Of a stretch of DNA of 64,000 bases, positions 26,713 through 35,284 are shown in pieces; position 1 is the stretch's first letter; every line of letters begins with the position of its first letter. Both the position numbers and the translations under genes were made by a program. The stretch spans positions 62,001 to 126,000 of the forward strand of contig CALRVE020000003.1 in the NCBI GenBank assembly GCA_943371535.1, written 5' to 3'. The notes below the pieces were generated by a model, which was not told the origin of the DNA, made no database searches, and was given only the letters and a program-made list of their open reading frames with translations. The stretch comes from UBA1930 sp943371535 (GTDB taxonomy: Bacteria; Bacteroidota; Bacteroidia; Chitinophagales; Chitinophagaceae).

Positions 26713-27156
26713 TTACTTTTTATTTACAGTTCCTGTAAACATTAACTTATGCTCAGTGCCGTTAACTGTATTGGTTTTAACCATGATGTATTTATGTACT
26801 TCGCCCATTTGATTTTTGCTATCAAATACTCCATTAATCCATCCTTCTTTACTTGGTTCTATGGCTTCTTTTGTGTAATCGGGAGTTGTACAGCCACAAC
26901 CTGCTTTTACTTCTGTTAGGTATAAAGGTTTAATACCAATGTTCTTGAATTTAAACTGAACCTGAATTTGAGCTCCTTCTTCAATAGTACCAAAATTGTA
27001 CACACTATCTATCCATTGTATTTGTGTGAAGTTGGCTGTATCGGCAGCAATTTTTTGCAATTCGCCAATATCTTTTGTATTGGGTTGATTGTTTTTTTTG
27101 TTACCACATGAACTTAATAAAAACAGCAGTACAAATGAGTAAGTAAAATTTTTCAT
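26713..27156 (-). CDS. DUF1573 lipoprotein
   Basis: A 147-residue lipoprotein: signal peptide with the lipobox LLSSCGN, then a DUF1573 immunoglobulin-like domain with the family hallmark FKFKNIGIKPLYLTEVKAGCGCTTPDY. Function unknown; DUF1573 proteins are abundant in Bacteroidota and commonly sit between nusB and yajC. It starts 12 bases after nusB. Confidence 0.88.
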   Translation of the reverse strand: MKNFTYSFVLLFLLSSCGNKKNNQPNTKDIGELQKIAADTANFTQIQWIDSVYNFGTIEEGAQIQVQFKFKNIGIKPLYLTEVKAGCGCTTPDYTKEAIEPSKEGWINGVFDSKNQMGEVHKYIMVKTNTVNGTEHKLMFTGTVNKK

Positions 27157-27168
27157 TGATAAAAAAGT

Positions 27169-28098
27169 TTAGTGTGTTCTCTTTTTAAAATCAACTTTAT
27201 TAATTTTTCCTTGGGCTAATAATTCCTTGTGCAAATTATCTAAAATACCGTTTACAAACTGTCCACTTTGTGGTGTGCTGTAATCTTTTGCTAAATCTAT
27301 GTACTCGTTGATAGTAACTTTTGTTGGTATGGTTTCAAAATACAATAATTCACAAACGCCCATTTGCATAATTAGCATATCTAGTAATGCAATTCTATCG
27401 CTGTCCCAGTTTTTCAATTTAGGTTTAATGAGTTCAAGAGCATAATCTTTTTTATCAATCATGCTGATTAATAAATTCTTTGCAAAACTCCATTTTTCTG
27501 GAGTGGTCATTTGTTGAATATTCTGCGTTGGTTTTTGTAAAAAATTATTAATGAGTTGTTGCATCATTTCGCCATCGTCGTCCCAATTATTAAAGTGTTC
27601 TTCTATTTGTTCTTCAAAATTGGCATTCGGCAACAAAAGTGCGTTAAAAATAAAATCAAGAATATCTTTATCTGTTTTTTTATCTCTACTTTGTTCGTTA
27701 ATGTAAGCTTTGTATTCGGTGGTTTCGGCTAATTGTTGATAGAGTTTTCTAATTAAATCTTTATCAGCTAAGTGTTGAGGCTTATCGCTTTCAAGTGCTT
27801 TTTTATACGACTCATTTTCTAAAATTTGCCACAATAATAAGTTGCCAGCAATTTTTGTATTTACGTTTAAATCGTCAAAATTGGGAAGGTTTTTTGCAGC
27901 TCTGTTTCTAGCATCTGTTTCAGCATATCTAGCAACTTCAGTAATACAATACAGTAAGTAAACAAATAACTCTCGGGTTCTATCTAATTTTTTTTGTAAC
28001 TCAATTACGGGGTCTTTAAAAAGTTTTGTATCTCCACTTGTTTCAATGATATACAATAACTGCATTACTTTAACCCTAATATTTCTTCTACTAATCAT
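27169..28098 (-). CDS. nusB: Transcription antitermination factor NusB (long form)
   Basis: A 309-residue protein. The start MISRRNIRVKVMQLLYIIET is NusB-like, and the conserved NusB core lies at the C-terminus, about residues 200-300 (IALLDMLIMQMGVCELLYFE; TKVTINEYIDLAKDYSTPQS; FVNGILDNLHKEL). The middle is an extra helical segment, so the protein is about twice the E. coli length, as is usual in Bacteroidota. NusB with NusE supports rRNA antitermination. First gene of the leftward nusB-DUF1573-yajC-coaE-ABM group. Confidence 0.92.
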   Translation of the reverse strand: MISRRNIRVKVMQLLYIIETSGDTKLFKDPVIELQKKLDRTRELFVYLLYCITEVARYAETDARNRAAKNLPNFDDLNVNTKIAGNLLLWQILENESYKKALESDKPQHLADKDLIRKLYQQLAETTEYKAYINEQSRDKKTDKDILDFIFNALLLPNANFEEQIEEHFNNWDDDGEMMQQLINNFLQKPTQNIQQMTTPEKWSFAKNLLISMIDKKDYALELIKPKLKNWDSDRIALLDMLIMQMGVCELLYFETIPTKVTINEYIDLAKDYSTPQSGQFVNGILDNLHKELLAQGKINKVDFKKRTH

Positions 28099-28125
28099 TC
28101 GAAAAAGAACTTTATTTTAAGGCTG

Positions 28126-28133
28126 CGAAAGTA
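28126..28133 (-). promoter_or_regulatory. Candidate nusB -7 promoter element
   Basis: The minus strand reads TACTTTCG followed by CAGCC, the same start-site context (CAGCC) as in the tRNA-Ser and infA promoters. It lies about 28 bases before the nusB ATG. Confidence 0.45.
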
Positions 28134-28274
28134 TCGGAAATAAATGTAAAAATGGTTATTAATTTAAGCTATTCTTCAATTTTAGCATTCGAAGTTTTGT
28201 TATGCTATTTGCAGTAAATGATGATTCTTATTCGTTACAAACAGATATAGCAATAGAAATCTTACTTTAGTAGC

Positions 28275-29426
28275 ATGATTCAACAATGGACCAATTGGCG
28301 TACACTTTTAACAATTGCTGCGATTTGTATTGTTAGTGGAACTATATATTATTCTAATTATCTAGCACGAAAAATTGCTAGTGACGAACGTATTAAAATT
28401 GAACAATGGGCAGAAGCTGTAAAATCGAATAGTGATCCAACGATAACAGAAACCAATTTAACTGGCAGAATATTAGCTGAAAATAGTATTGATATTCCTA
28501 TTATAGTGGTGAACGAAAGTGATAGTTTATTAGACTTTCGAAATTTAGATTCTACCAAAATATTAACTCAAAAAAACTATTTCAATCAGCAAATTGAATT
28601 ATTTCAATCGCTTAATAAACCTATTATTTGGAAGAACCCTTTAGATAGTACTCAAATAAATAAAGTGTATTATGGCAACAGTGCATTGTTGAATGAAGTA
28701 AAATATTATCCCATTGTACAGTTGTGTATTGCAGCTCTATTTATTATCATAGTTGCAGTTGCTCAGCACACCAATTATAAAAGTACTCAAAACCAAGTGT
28801 GGGCTGGTTTAGCAAAAGAAACTGCCCATCAATTAGGTACACCTGTTTCTAGTTTACAAGGTTGGATTGAAATGTTAAAAGAAGTAAACGGAAACGATAA
28901 AATTGTACCCGAATTACAAAAAGATGTACAACGTTTACAACTTATTTCAGATAGATTTGGTAAAATTGGAAGTACCCCACAGCTAGAAGAAAAAGATATT
29001 GTTGAGCAAATAAACTACATGGTAGATTATATTAAAAAACGTGCAGGGGCTAAGGTGAAATTTGATTTAATAAGCCATTCGGCTGAACCAATTATTGGCA
29101 TGATTTCGCCACCATTATTTGATTGGGTAATTGAAAATTTGTTGAAAAACGCATTAGATGCAATGGATGGAATTGGAGCTATAAAAGTGGACGTAAAAGA
29201 TGAAACTGCTCAAATCACTATTGATATTGCCGATAGTGGCAAAGGCATTGCTAAACAACATATTGCTAAAGTTTTTAAACCCGGTTTTACTACAAAAAAA
29301 CGTGGATGGGGGCTAGGATTAACGCTTACTAAACGTATTATTGAACAATACCATAAAGGGCAAATTACTGTATTACACAGTGAGGTTGGCGTAGGTACTA
29401 CATTTAGAATTGTCTTATCGAAGTAG
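28275..29426 (+). CDS. Sensor histidine kinase (orphan)
   Basis: A 383-residue membrane kinase: transmembrane helix at about 10-28, an extracytoplasmic region of about 110 residues, a second helix at about 145-165, then the phospho-acceptor H-box KETAHQLGTPVSSLQGW (His near 185) and an HATPase domain with WVIENLLKNALDAMDG (N-box), IDIADSGKGI (G1) and GWGLGLTLTKRIIEQY (G2). No response regulator is adjacent, so its partner is elsewhere. The sensor region has no recognisable ligand-binding fold. Confidence 0.88.
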   Translation: MIQQWTNWRTLLTIAAICIVSGTIYYSNYLARKIASDERIKIEQWAEAVKSNSDPTITETNLTGRILAENSIDIPIIVVNESDSLLDFRNLDSTKILTQKNYFNQQIELFQSLNKPIIWKNPLDSTQINKVYYGNSALLNEVKYYPIVQLCIAALFIIIVAVAQHTNYKSTQNQVWAGLAKETAHQLGTPVSSLQGWIEMLKEVNGNDKIVPELQKDVQRLQLISDRFGKIGSTPQLEEKDIVEQINYMVDYIKKRAGAKVKFDLISHSAEPIIGMISPPLFDWVIENLLKNALDAMDGIGAIKVDVKDETAQITIDIADSGKGIAKQHIAKVFKPGFTTKKRGWGLGLTLTKRIIEQYHKGQITVLHSEVGVGTTFRIVLSK

Positions 29427-29442
29427 CGAGTGATAAAATATA

Positions 29443-29478
29443 AAAAAAGCTTTGATACTTGCATATCAAAGCTTTTTT
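29443..29478. terminator. Bidirectional terminator between the histidine kinase and tRNA-Ser
   Basis: Perfect 15-bp stem AAAAAAGCTTTGATA / TATCAAAGCTTTTTT with a 6-base loop. It serves the kinase on plus and the tRNA on minus. Confidence 0.92.
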
Positions 29479-29485
29479 ATTTGGG

Positions 29486-29574
29486 CGGTGAGAGAGGGAT
29501 TCGAACCCTCGGTACAGTTTGACCCGTACGGCAGTTTAGCAAACTGCTGATTTCAGCCACTCATCCATCTCACC
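29486..29574 (-). tRNA. tRNA-Ser (anticodon GCT)
   Basis: 89 bases with a long variable arm, typical of tRNA-Ser. The acceptor arm is GGTGAGA / TCTCACC and the anticodon arm GCAGT-TTGCTAA-ACTGC, giving anticodon GCT for AGC/AGT codons. The T-arm shows GAGGGTTCGAATCCCTC. CCA is not encoded. The only RNA gene recognised in the window. Confidence 0.96.
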
Positions 29575-29608
29575 TACCTATTACCTTTCTGCTATAATGA
29601 AAGGGCTG

Positions 29609-29639
29609 CAAATATAAACGCCAATTGGGAATTACCAAA
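29609..29639 (-). promoter_or_regulatory. Promoter of tRNA-Ser
   Basis: On the minus strand TTTG (29636-29639), 19 bases of spacing, then TATATTTG (29609-29616): an exact match to the Bacteroidota -33/-7 consensus. It is followed by CAGCCC at the likely start site, about 30 bases before the tRNA. Confidence 0.78.
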
Positions 29640-29644
29640 TAATT

Positions 29645-29723
29645 TGTTGAAAAACTAAAAAACAAAAAATTAAAAACTAAAAAGGGAAAAACTAAAAATG
29701 AAAAAAACTAGAAACTAAAAAAG
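29645..29723. repeat. A-rich AAAAACTAAAA repeats, second tract
   Basis: Imperfect copies of GAAAAACTAAAAA(T)G in the spacer between dnaA and tRNA-Ser, matching the tract at 26123-26240. Confidence 0.55.
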
Positions 29724-29769
29724 AAAAGTCTAAAAACACACAATATAATTATTGAGTTTTTAGACTTTT
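29724..29769 (-). terminator. Terminator after dnaA
   Basis: Perfect 14-bp stem AAAAGTCTAAAAAC / GTTTTTAGACTTTT with an 18-base loop. On the minus strand a T-rich run follows. Confidence 0.7.
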
Positions 29770-29792
29770 ATAAAGTAAAATATTTTTAAAAA

Positions 29793-31220
29793 TTACATGG
29801 CAGCCAATTGCACTTTTTGCGTAAGCTCCATTACATTTTCTCTAAAAATAGTGTCGGTATCCATTAAATCTTTTACAGTTTGGCAAGAATGTATAACAGT
29901 AGTATGATCTCTTCCACCAAAATGTTCTCCAATAGTTTTTAAAGAGTTTTTAGTAAATGCTTTTGCCAAGTACATGGTAATTTGACGAGCCTGAACAATT
30001 TCTCTTTTTCTTGTTTTGTGCAACAACCTTTCGTAAGGAACATCAAAATATTCACATACCATTTTTTGAATAGCATCAATGGTAATTTCTTTACTACTTG
30101 TTTTAACAAAGTTTCTTAATACTTTCTTCGCTAATTCTAAATCAATATCTTTTTTATTTAAAGAAGATTGAGCCAATAAAGAAATTAATGCACCTTCTAA
30201 TTCACGAACATTGGTGTTAATATTATAGGCTACATATTTAATTACTTCTTTTGGCATATCTAAACCATCGTTCTTCATTTTACGCTCCAAAATTTCAATT
30301 CTGGTTTCGTAATCGGGTACTTGTAAATCGGCACTTAAACCCCAACGAAAACGGCTTAACAAACGTTCTTGCATGCCATCTAAATCTTTTGGTGCTTTAT
30401 CGCTTGTTAATACCAATTGCTTACCACTTTGGTGTAAATGATTGAAAATGGCAAAAAAAGCATCTTGGCTTTTTTCTGCTCTAGCAAAAAATTGTACATC
30501 ATCAATAATTAATACATCTATTAATTGGTAGAAATGTATAAAATCATTGATTGCATTGTTACGGCTATGATCTTGAAATTGATTGATGAATTTTTCGCTA
30601 CTAACGTATAGTACTACTTTGTTAGGATTACTTCTTTTTACATCATTACCTATTGCTTGAGCCAAGTGCGTTTTTCCTAAACCTACACCACCATAAATCA
30701 CAAGTGGATTGAATGAGTTAGCTCCAGGTTTTTCAGCAACTGTTTTACCTGCTCTTCTAGCAACTCTATTGCAATCACCTTCAATAAAACTATCGAAAGT
30801 ATACATGGCGTTTAGCTGTGGATCGATTTGCATTTTTTTCAAGCCTGGAATAACAAATGGATTTTTCACAGGATTATCTATTACCAACGGAAAATTCATT
30901 TCGTTGTTGCTAAAGGTTTTCATGCCACTAGCAGGTAAATCCATACTACCACTTCTTCCATTACCACTATCTACCATTATTCTATATTCTAGTCTTGCTT
31001 CTTTACCCAATTCTCTTTTTAAAGTTTTGGCTAAAAGGTTTACGTAATGTTCTTCTAAGTACTCATAAAAAAATTGGCTGGGTACTTGAATCATTAACAC
31101 ATTTGTTTTTAATTCTACGGGGGTAATCGGTTCGAACCAAGTTTTAAAATGTTGCCATTCTACGATGTCTTTAATTATTTTAAGACAGTTAGACCAAACG
31201 GATTCAGCAGTTTTTGACAT
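29793..31220 (-). CDS. dnaA: Chromosomal replication initiator DnaA
   Basis: A 475-residue AAA+ initiator. Domain I (ESVWSNCLKIIKDIVEWQHF) is followed by a variable linker, Walker A GGVGLGKTHLAQAIG near residue 180, Walker B LIIDDVQFFA, and the C-terminal DNA-binding signature GGRDHTTVIHSCQTV. It stands alone with its own terminator; dnaN and recF are not adjacent. No DnaA-box cluster is evident in the 145-base spacer upstream. Confidence 0.97.
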   Translation of the reverse strand: MSKTAESVWSNCLKIIKDIVEWQHFKTWFEPITPVELKTNVLMIQVPSQFFYEYLEEHYVNLLAKTLKRELGKEARLEYRIMVDSGNGRSGSMDLPASGMKTFSNNEMNFPLVIDNPVKNPFVIPGLKKMQIDPQLNAMYTFDSFIEGDCNRVARRAGKTVAEKPGANSFNPLVIYGGVGLGKTHLAQAIGNDVKRSNPNKVVLYVSSEKFINQFQDHSRNNAINDFIHFYQLIDVLIIDDVQFFARAEKSQDAFFAIFNHLHQSGKQLVLTSDKAPKDLDGMQERLLSRFRWGLSADLQVPDYETRIEILERKMKNDGLDMPKEVIKYVAYNINTNVRELEGALISLLAQSSLNKKDIDLELAKKVLRNFVKTSSKEITIDAIQKMVCEYFDVPYERLLHKTRKREIVQARQITMYLAKAFTKNSLKTIGEHFGGRDHTTVIHSCQTVKDLMDTDTIFRENVMELTQKVQLAAM

Positions 31221-31365
31221 ACAGTAATCGAATATTATATAGTAAGTTAAGGTTGTTTGCTACTTTCTAAAGTTACCATTAATTTATCACATGTGTATAT
31301 GTTAATAAAATTATTTGGTAGGGGATGCAATATGTGCAATTAAAGTTGAAAAAAAAATTTTTTAT

Positions 31366-32292
31366 TCACTTGCTTTTTTCCCTAATTATAACAGTATTTG
31401 AATTTGCCAAATTTTTCTTTGAAAATTTCCCAAAATTATAGTCTAATCTTCCTAGCTGAATACCACCCCAACCAACTTGATTTACCAATGTTAATCCTCC
31501 CTTACGATTGGTGTATTTCCTAGGTTCTGTGAAAAAACGGTGGGTATGTCCACCAATAATTAAGTCAATATCGTAACACTCTTTTGCCAATATTTCATCA
31601 CTCAGCTTATCGTCAGAATATTTATCTCCTAAATGCGAAAGACAAATGATTAATTCGCAACCTTGTTTTTTTAATTCTGCAGCCGTTTTATTGGCACATT
31701 CAATGGGGTTTTTATAAACTGTATTTCCAAACAAATTATCTGGTATTAATCCTTTTCCTTCAATACCAATACCTAATATTCCAATTTTAATATTACCCTT
31801 TGTAATTATTTTATATGGAACAGATTTGCCTTCCATTGGTGTATTGGTAAAATCATAATTACAAACAATAATTGGGAAATTTGCGTGGTTAAGTTGTGTA
31901 GCAAAATTTTCTAATCCTGCATCAAAATCGTGATTGCCCATTGTAGCTGCATCGTAGCCCATTAAACTCATGGCTTTAATTTCAGGTTCGCCTTTATACA
32001 TATTAAAATAAGGGGTGCCTTGAAAAATATCACCAGCATCTAATAATAAAATATTATCTGCTTCGGCTCTTATTTCTTTTATAATAGCAGCTCTAGCAGC
32101 AACGCCACCCATTCCTGCATTTCTACTACCATCTTGTGGAAAAGGGTCAATTCTGCTATGTACATCGTTGGTATGTAAAATGGTTAATTTTCTTGCTTGA
32201 TCTGCTGCAAAAACATTTGTAGGTATTAAAGAAGATGCCAATAACGCACCACTTGCAAATGTTGTTTCTCTTAAAAATTTTCTTCTATCCAT
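31366..32292 (-). CDS. Metallophosphatase, catalytic half of a split 5'-nucleotidase
   Basis: A 308-residue calcineurin-like phosphoesterase. Metal motifs are TILHTNDVHSRI, LLDAGDIFQGTP, MGNHDFDAGL and IGGHTHRF. The N-terminus MDRRKFLRETTFASGALLASS looks like a twin-arginine signal. In classical UshA-type nucleotidases this domain is fused to a C-terminal substrate-binding domain; here that domain is the preceding gene (32315-33049), 22 bases away in the same transcript. Probably acts on nucleotides in the periplasm. Confidence 0.88.
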   Translation of the reverse strand: MDRRKFLRETTFASGALLASSLIPTNVFAADQARKLTILHTNDVHSRIDPFPQDGSRNAGMGGVAARAAIIKEIRAEADNILLLDAGDIFQGTPYFNMYKGEPEIKAMSLMGYDAATMGNHDFDAGLENFATQLNHANFPIIVCNYDFTNTPMEGKSVPYKIITKGNIKIGILGIGIEGKGLIPDNLFGNTVYKNPIECANKTAAELKKQGCELIICLSHLGDKYSDDKLSDEILAKECYDIDLIIGGHTHRFFTEPRKYTNRKGGLTLVNQVGWGGIQLGRLDYNFGKFSKKNLANSNTVIIREKSK

Positions 32293-32314
32293 AGTTATAA
32301 AAAAAATAATTTAA

Positions 32315-33049
32315 TTAGTAAGTAACTCTTCCTTCTAATTTCCAATCTATTGGTTTGCCTTGCTTAGTAATTTGTTGTATAAATTCTATTAATGCATCTC
32401 TTAATAAATAACCATTGTTTAGTTGTGGTAAAGCTTTCAGCATTTCACAATCATCGCCACCGTTAGCAATATAATCGCTGTTGGCAATAATATAAATTGC
32501 ATCATCTTCAATTGGTTTTCCATCAATAAAAATTTGCTCAGGTTTCTTTTCTTTTATTTTCATGGTTAATCCACTCAAAGGCCATCCGCCTCTATCGGCA
32601 ACTTTTAAAAGAAATTGTTTAAAAATACTTCCTTTTACTTCTTGTATTACTATTAAGTTATCAAACGGCATTAATTCGTAAATTTTACCAACTGTAATTT
32701 CTCCTTTTGGAATATAAGAACGTATGCCACCATAATTAATAAATGCAGCATCTACTTTTTTGTCAAAACGTTTTTCTGCCATGAGTCGCATACAATCGGC
32801 CATAAAATTTCCTAATTCACTTTCGGGTTGTTTTTTGCTTAATCCTCTTGTAGAAAAACCTATAACCGTATTCATAGTTTTATGAATGCTATCACTGTAA
32901 GGAGCAAGCATGGTTAATACTGTTGTATCTCTGTTATTTTGTTTTTCAATTTTGTAACCTTTAAAACTAACAGTGGTAACTTGTTGTTGTGGTTTACAAG
33001 AAGCTAAAATGCAAATGCTAATAATAGGAATAAAATATTGTTTTATCAT
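32315..33049 (-). CDS. 5'-nucleotidase C-terminal domain lipoprotein
   Basis: A 244-residue lipoprotein (lipobox ILASC) containing only the 5'-nucleotidase substrate-binding domain: SELGNFMADCMRLMAEK, AAFINYGGIRSYIPKGEITV and ELMPFDNLIVIQEVKG are diagnostic. It lacks the metal-binding half, which is supplied by the next gene. The lipid anchor would hold this subunit at the membrane while the partner is exported separately. Confidence 0.88.
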   Translation of the reverse strand: MIKQYFIPIISICILASCKPQQQVTTVSFKGYKIEKQNNRDTTVLTMLAPYSDSIHKTMNTVIGFSTRGLSKKQPESELGNFMADCMRLMAEKRFDKKVDAAFINYGGIRSYIPKGEITVGKIYELMPFDNLIVIQEVKGSIFKQFLLKVADRGGWPLSGLTMKIKEKKPEQIFIDGKPIEDDAIYIIANSDYIANGGDDCEMLKALPQLNNGYLLRDALIEFIQQITKQGKPIDWKLEGRVTY

Positions 33050-33132
33050 GGCTGTAAATGGAAAAATTGAAATTACAATTTAATACTGCAAAACACCCGA
33101 TTTTTTTTTATTTATTTAAAATAATTAAACCC

Positions 33133-33140
33133 TATTTTCG
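33133..33140 (+). promoter_or_regulatory. Candidate -7 element of the DUF3127 gene
   Basis: TATTTTCG, 19 bases upstream of the ATG; one change from TAnnTTTG. The -33 position is only T-rich. The same octamer occurs before the M32 gene (57408). Confidence 0.35.
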
Positions 33141-33159
33141 ATGCCATTAAAACAATTGT

Positions 33160-33540
33160 ATGAGTTACGAAATAACCGGAAAACTAGTTGCAAAATTTGA
33201 TGTTGTACAACGTACAGAAACATTTAAAACCAGAGAATTTGCTATTGAAAAATCAGAAGATATTAATGGCAGAATCATAACCAATTATGTAAAATTTCAA
33301 TGTACACAAGATAGAACTAGTATGATTGATAGATTTAACATTGGCGATGATATAAAAGTACAATTTAACATTAAAGGAACTAAGTGGAATAAAAACGGAG
33401 TAGATAATTACATTACCAATTTAGATGCTTGGAGAATTGAAACAGTTAAACTAGGCAATGAAGGAACCCCCGCAGATGCTCCTCCAGATTTTGTACCTAG
33501 TGAAACACCAGGTGAAGCAATAGATGATTTGCCATTTTAA
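33160..33540 (+). CDS. DUF3127 protein, SSB-like with acidic C-terminal tip
   Basis: A 126-residue cytoplasmic protein. The first 95 residues form a DUF3127 beta-rich domain (ITGKLVAKFDVVQRTETFKT; FKIGDDIKVQFNI-like strands; WNKNGVDNYITNLDAWRIE) consistent with an OB fold. A proline/glutamate-rich linker follows and the protein ends in IDDLPF, closely resembling the DDIPF tip by which SSB recruits repair and replication enzymes. This suggests single-stranded DNA binding; no experiment on this family is known to me. Monocistronic, with its own terminator. Confidence 0.85.
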   Translation: MSYEITGKLVAKFDVVQRTETFKTREFAIEKSEDINGRIITNYVKFQCTQDRTSMIDRFNIGDDIKVQFNIKGTKWNKNGVDNYITNLDAWRIETVKLGNEGTPADAPPDFVPSETPGEAIDDLPF

Positions 33541-33558
33541 GTTGAATAAATTTTTTAC

Positions 33559-33586
33559 AAGCTTTGCATTTTGCAGAGCTTTTTTA
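33559..33586 (+). terminator. Terminator after the DUF3127 gene
   Basis: Stem AAGCTTTGCA / TGCAGAGCTT (one mismatch) with a 3-base loop, followed by TTTTT. Confidence 0.75.
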
Positions 33587-33620
33587 GTACAATTTTTATA
33601 GGATAAACACCTATCAAACT

Positions 33621-35240
33621 ATGCAACAACAAATTACTTTAAAATTAAAGCCAGAAGAGGCTGTTAACAATGCCATAATACAACAATACATTGCAGCAGC
33701 ACTTGCTATTCAAGAAAATTCAATTACTGGTTTTTATACATTAAAACAAAGTATTGATGCAAGAAGTAGACAACAAGTTTGGATAAATATTACCCTACAA
33801 ACTTTTATTGATGAACCTTTTATAAACAGAAAAGTTGCATTCATCGATTTTCCCAATGTTCAACAATCAAAGCATACAGTAATTATTGTTGGTGCAGGTC
33901 CGGCAGGAATTTTTGCTGCCTTACAATTAATTCAATTGGGTATAAAGCCCATCATTATTGAAAGAGGAAAAGATGTTAGAGCTAGAAGAAGAGACCTTGC
34001 AATATTAAATAAAGAAGGCATTATCAATCCTGAAAGTAATTATTGTTTTGGTGAAGGTGGAGCTGGAACATATAGTGATGGAAAGTTATATACTAGAAGT
34101 AATAAACGTGGCGACATCAATAGAATCTTAAACCTTTTTGTACAGTTTGGAGCCGAAGAAAAAATATTGGTAGAAGCTCATCCACATATTGGTACCAATA
34201 AATTGCCACATATCATTACTGCTATGAGAGAGCAAATTATTGCTAGTGGAGGTGAAGTGTTGTTTGAAAAAAAGCTTGTAGATTTTATTATTGAAAATGA
34301 TTCATTAAAAGGAATAATTACTGCCGATGGCGATAAATTTTTTGCCCATGCTGTAATACTAGCAACAGGCCATAGTGCTAGAGATATATTTGAATTATTG
34401 CATCATAACAATATTTTAATTGAAGCCAAGCCATTTGCTTTGGGTGTACGTATTGAACATCCTCAAAGTATTATTGATGCTGCTCAATATCATTTGAATT
34501 CTTTTAACAATACTTGTTCAAGAGGCGATTATTTGCCACCTGCATCTTACAGTTTGGTAGAACAAGTGCAGGGTAAAGGTGTATTTAGTTTTTGTATGTG
34601 CCCTGGTGGAATTATTGCACCTGCAGCAACCAATGTCAATGAGCTAGTGGTAAATGGTTGGAGCCCTAGCAAAAGGAACAATGCATTTGCAAATAGTGGC
34701 ATGGTGGTGAGCGTTGAAATAGCTGATGCTGTTGAAAGTTTAAAAAAATCTAGGTATCCAATAGTAAAGAATATAGATGTCAATAACCCTTTGTTGTTAA
34801 TGGAATTTCAAAAAATGGTGGAAGAAAAATCATATACTGCTGGTGGAGGAAAATTTGTTGCTCCTGCTCAACGGGTGGTTGATTTTTGTAACAACAAAGT
34901 ATCCAATAATTTACCCAATTGCTCTTATTTGCCAGGCATTACATCGGCCAATATGAACAATGTTTTGCCCAACTTTATTTACACTCGTTTACAAGAAGGG
35001 TTAAAAGCTTTTGGTAAACGTATGAAAGGTTATTATACCAACGAAGCTATTGTTGTAGCAACCGAAAGTAGAACATCATCGCCTGTAAGAATACCAAGAG
35101 ATGCAATTAGTTTACAACATCCTCAAATAAAAAATTTGTATCCCTGTGCTGAAGGTGCAGGTTATGCTGGTGGCATTGTAAGTGCTGCTATGGATGGTGA
35201 ACGTGTAGCTCAATCTATTGCTGCACAAATAAAAAAGTGA
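33621..35240 (+). CDS. FAD-dependent oxidoreductase (COG2509-like)
   Basis: A 539-residue flavoprotein. After an N-terminal domain of about 85 residues comes the dinucleotide-binding motif VIIVGAGPAGIFAALQL; CFGEGGAGTYSDGKLYTRS, VILATGHSARDIFELL and CAEGAGYAGGIVSAAMDG (FAD-binding) identify the uncharacterised FAD-dependent dehydrogenase family. No signal peptide. The substrate is unknown. Its stop codon is embedded in the terminator stem that follows. Confidence 0.88.
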   Translation: MQQQITLKLKPEEAVNNAIIQQYIAAALAIQENSITGFYTLKQSIDARSRQQVWINITLQTFIDEPFINRKVAFIDFPNVQQSKHTVIIVGAGPAGIFAALQLIQLGIKPIIIERGKDVRARRRDLAILNKEGIINPESNYCFGEGGAGTYSDGKLYTRSNKRGDINRILNLFVQFGAEEKILVEAHPHIGTNKLPHIITAMREQIIASGGEVLFEKKLVDFIIENDSLKGIITADGDKFFAHAVILATGHSARDIFELLHHNNILIEAKPFALGVRIEHPQSIIDAAQYHLNSFNNTCSRGDYLPPASYSLVEQVQGKGVFSFCMCPGGIIAPAATNVNELVVNGWSPSKRNNAFANSGMVVSVEIADAVESLKKSRYPIVKNIDVNNPLLLMEFQKMVEEKSYTAGGGKFVAPAQRVVDFCNNKVSNNLPNCSYLPGITSANMNNVLPNFIYTRLQEGLKAFGKRMKGYYTNEAIVVATESRTSSPVRIPRDAISLQHPQIKNLYPCAEGAGYAGGIVSAAMDGERVAQSIAAQIKK

Positions 35241-35264
35241 TGAATGTTTATTCATCACTTTTTT
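35231..35264. terminator. Bidirectional terminator overlapping the oxidoreductase stop codon
   Basis: Perfect 14-bp stem AAAAAAGTGATGAA / TTCATCACTTTTTT with loop TGTTTA, between convergent genes. Confidence 0.9.
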
Positions 35265-35284
35265 ATTTATTGGGTGTGCAAAAT

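Noticed and set aside
31221..31365. Replication origin beside dnaA
   Set aside because: No TTATCCACA-type boxes were found in the spacer; Bacteroidota origins are often away from dnaA.
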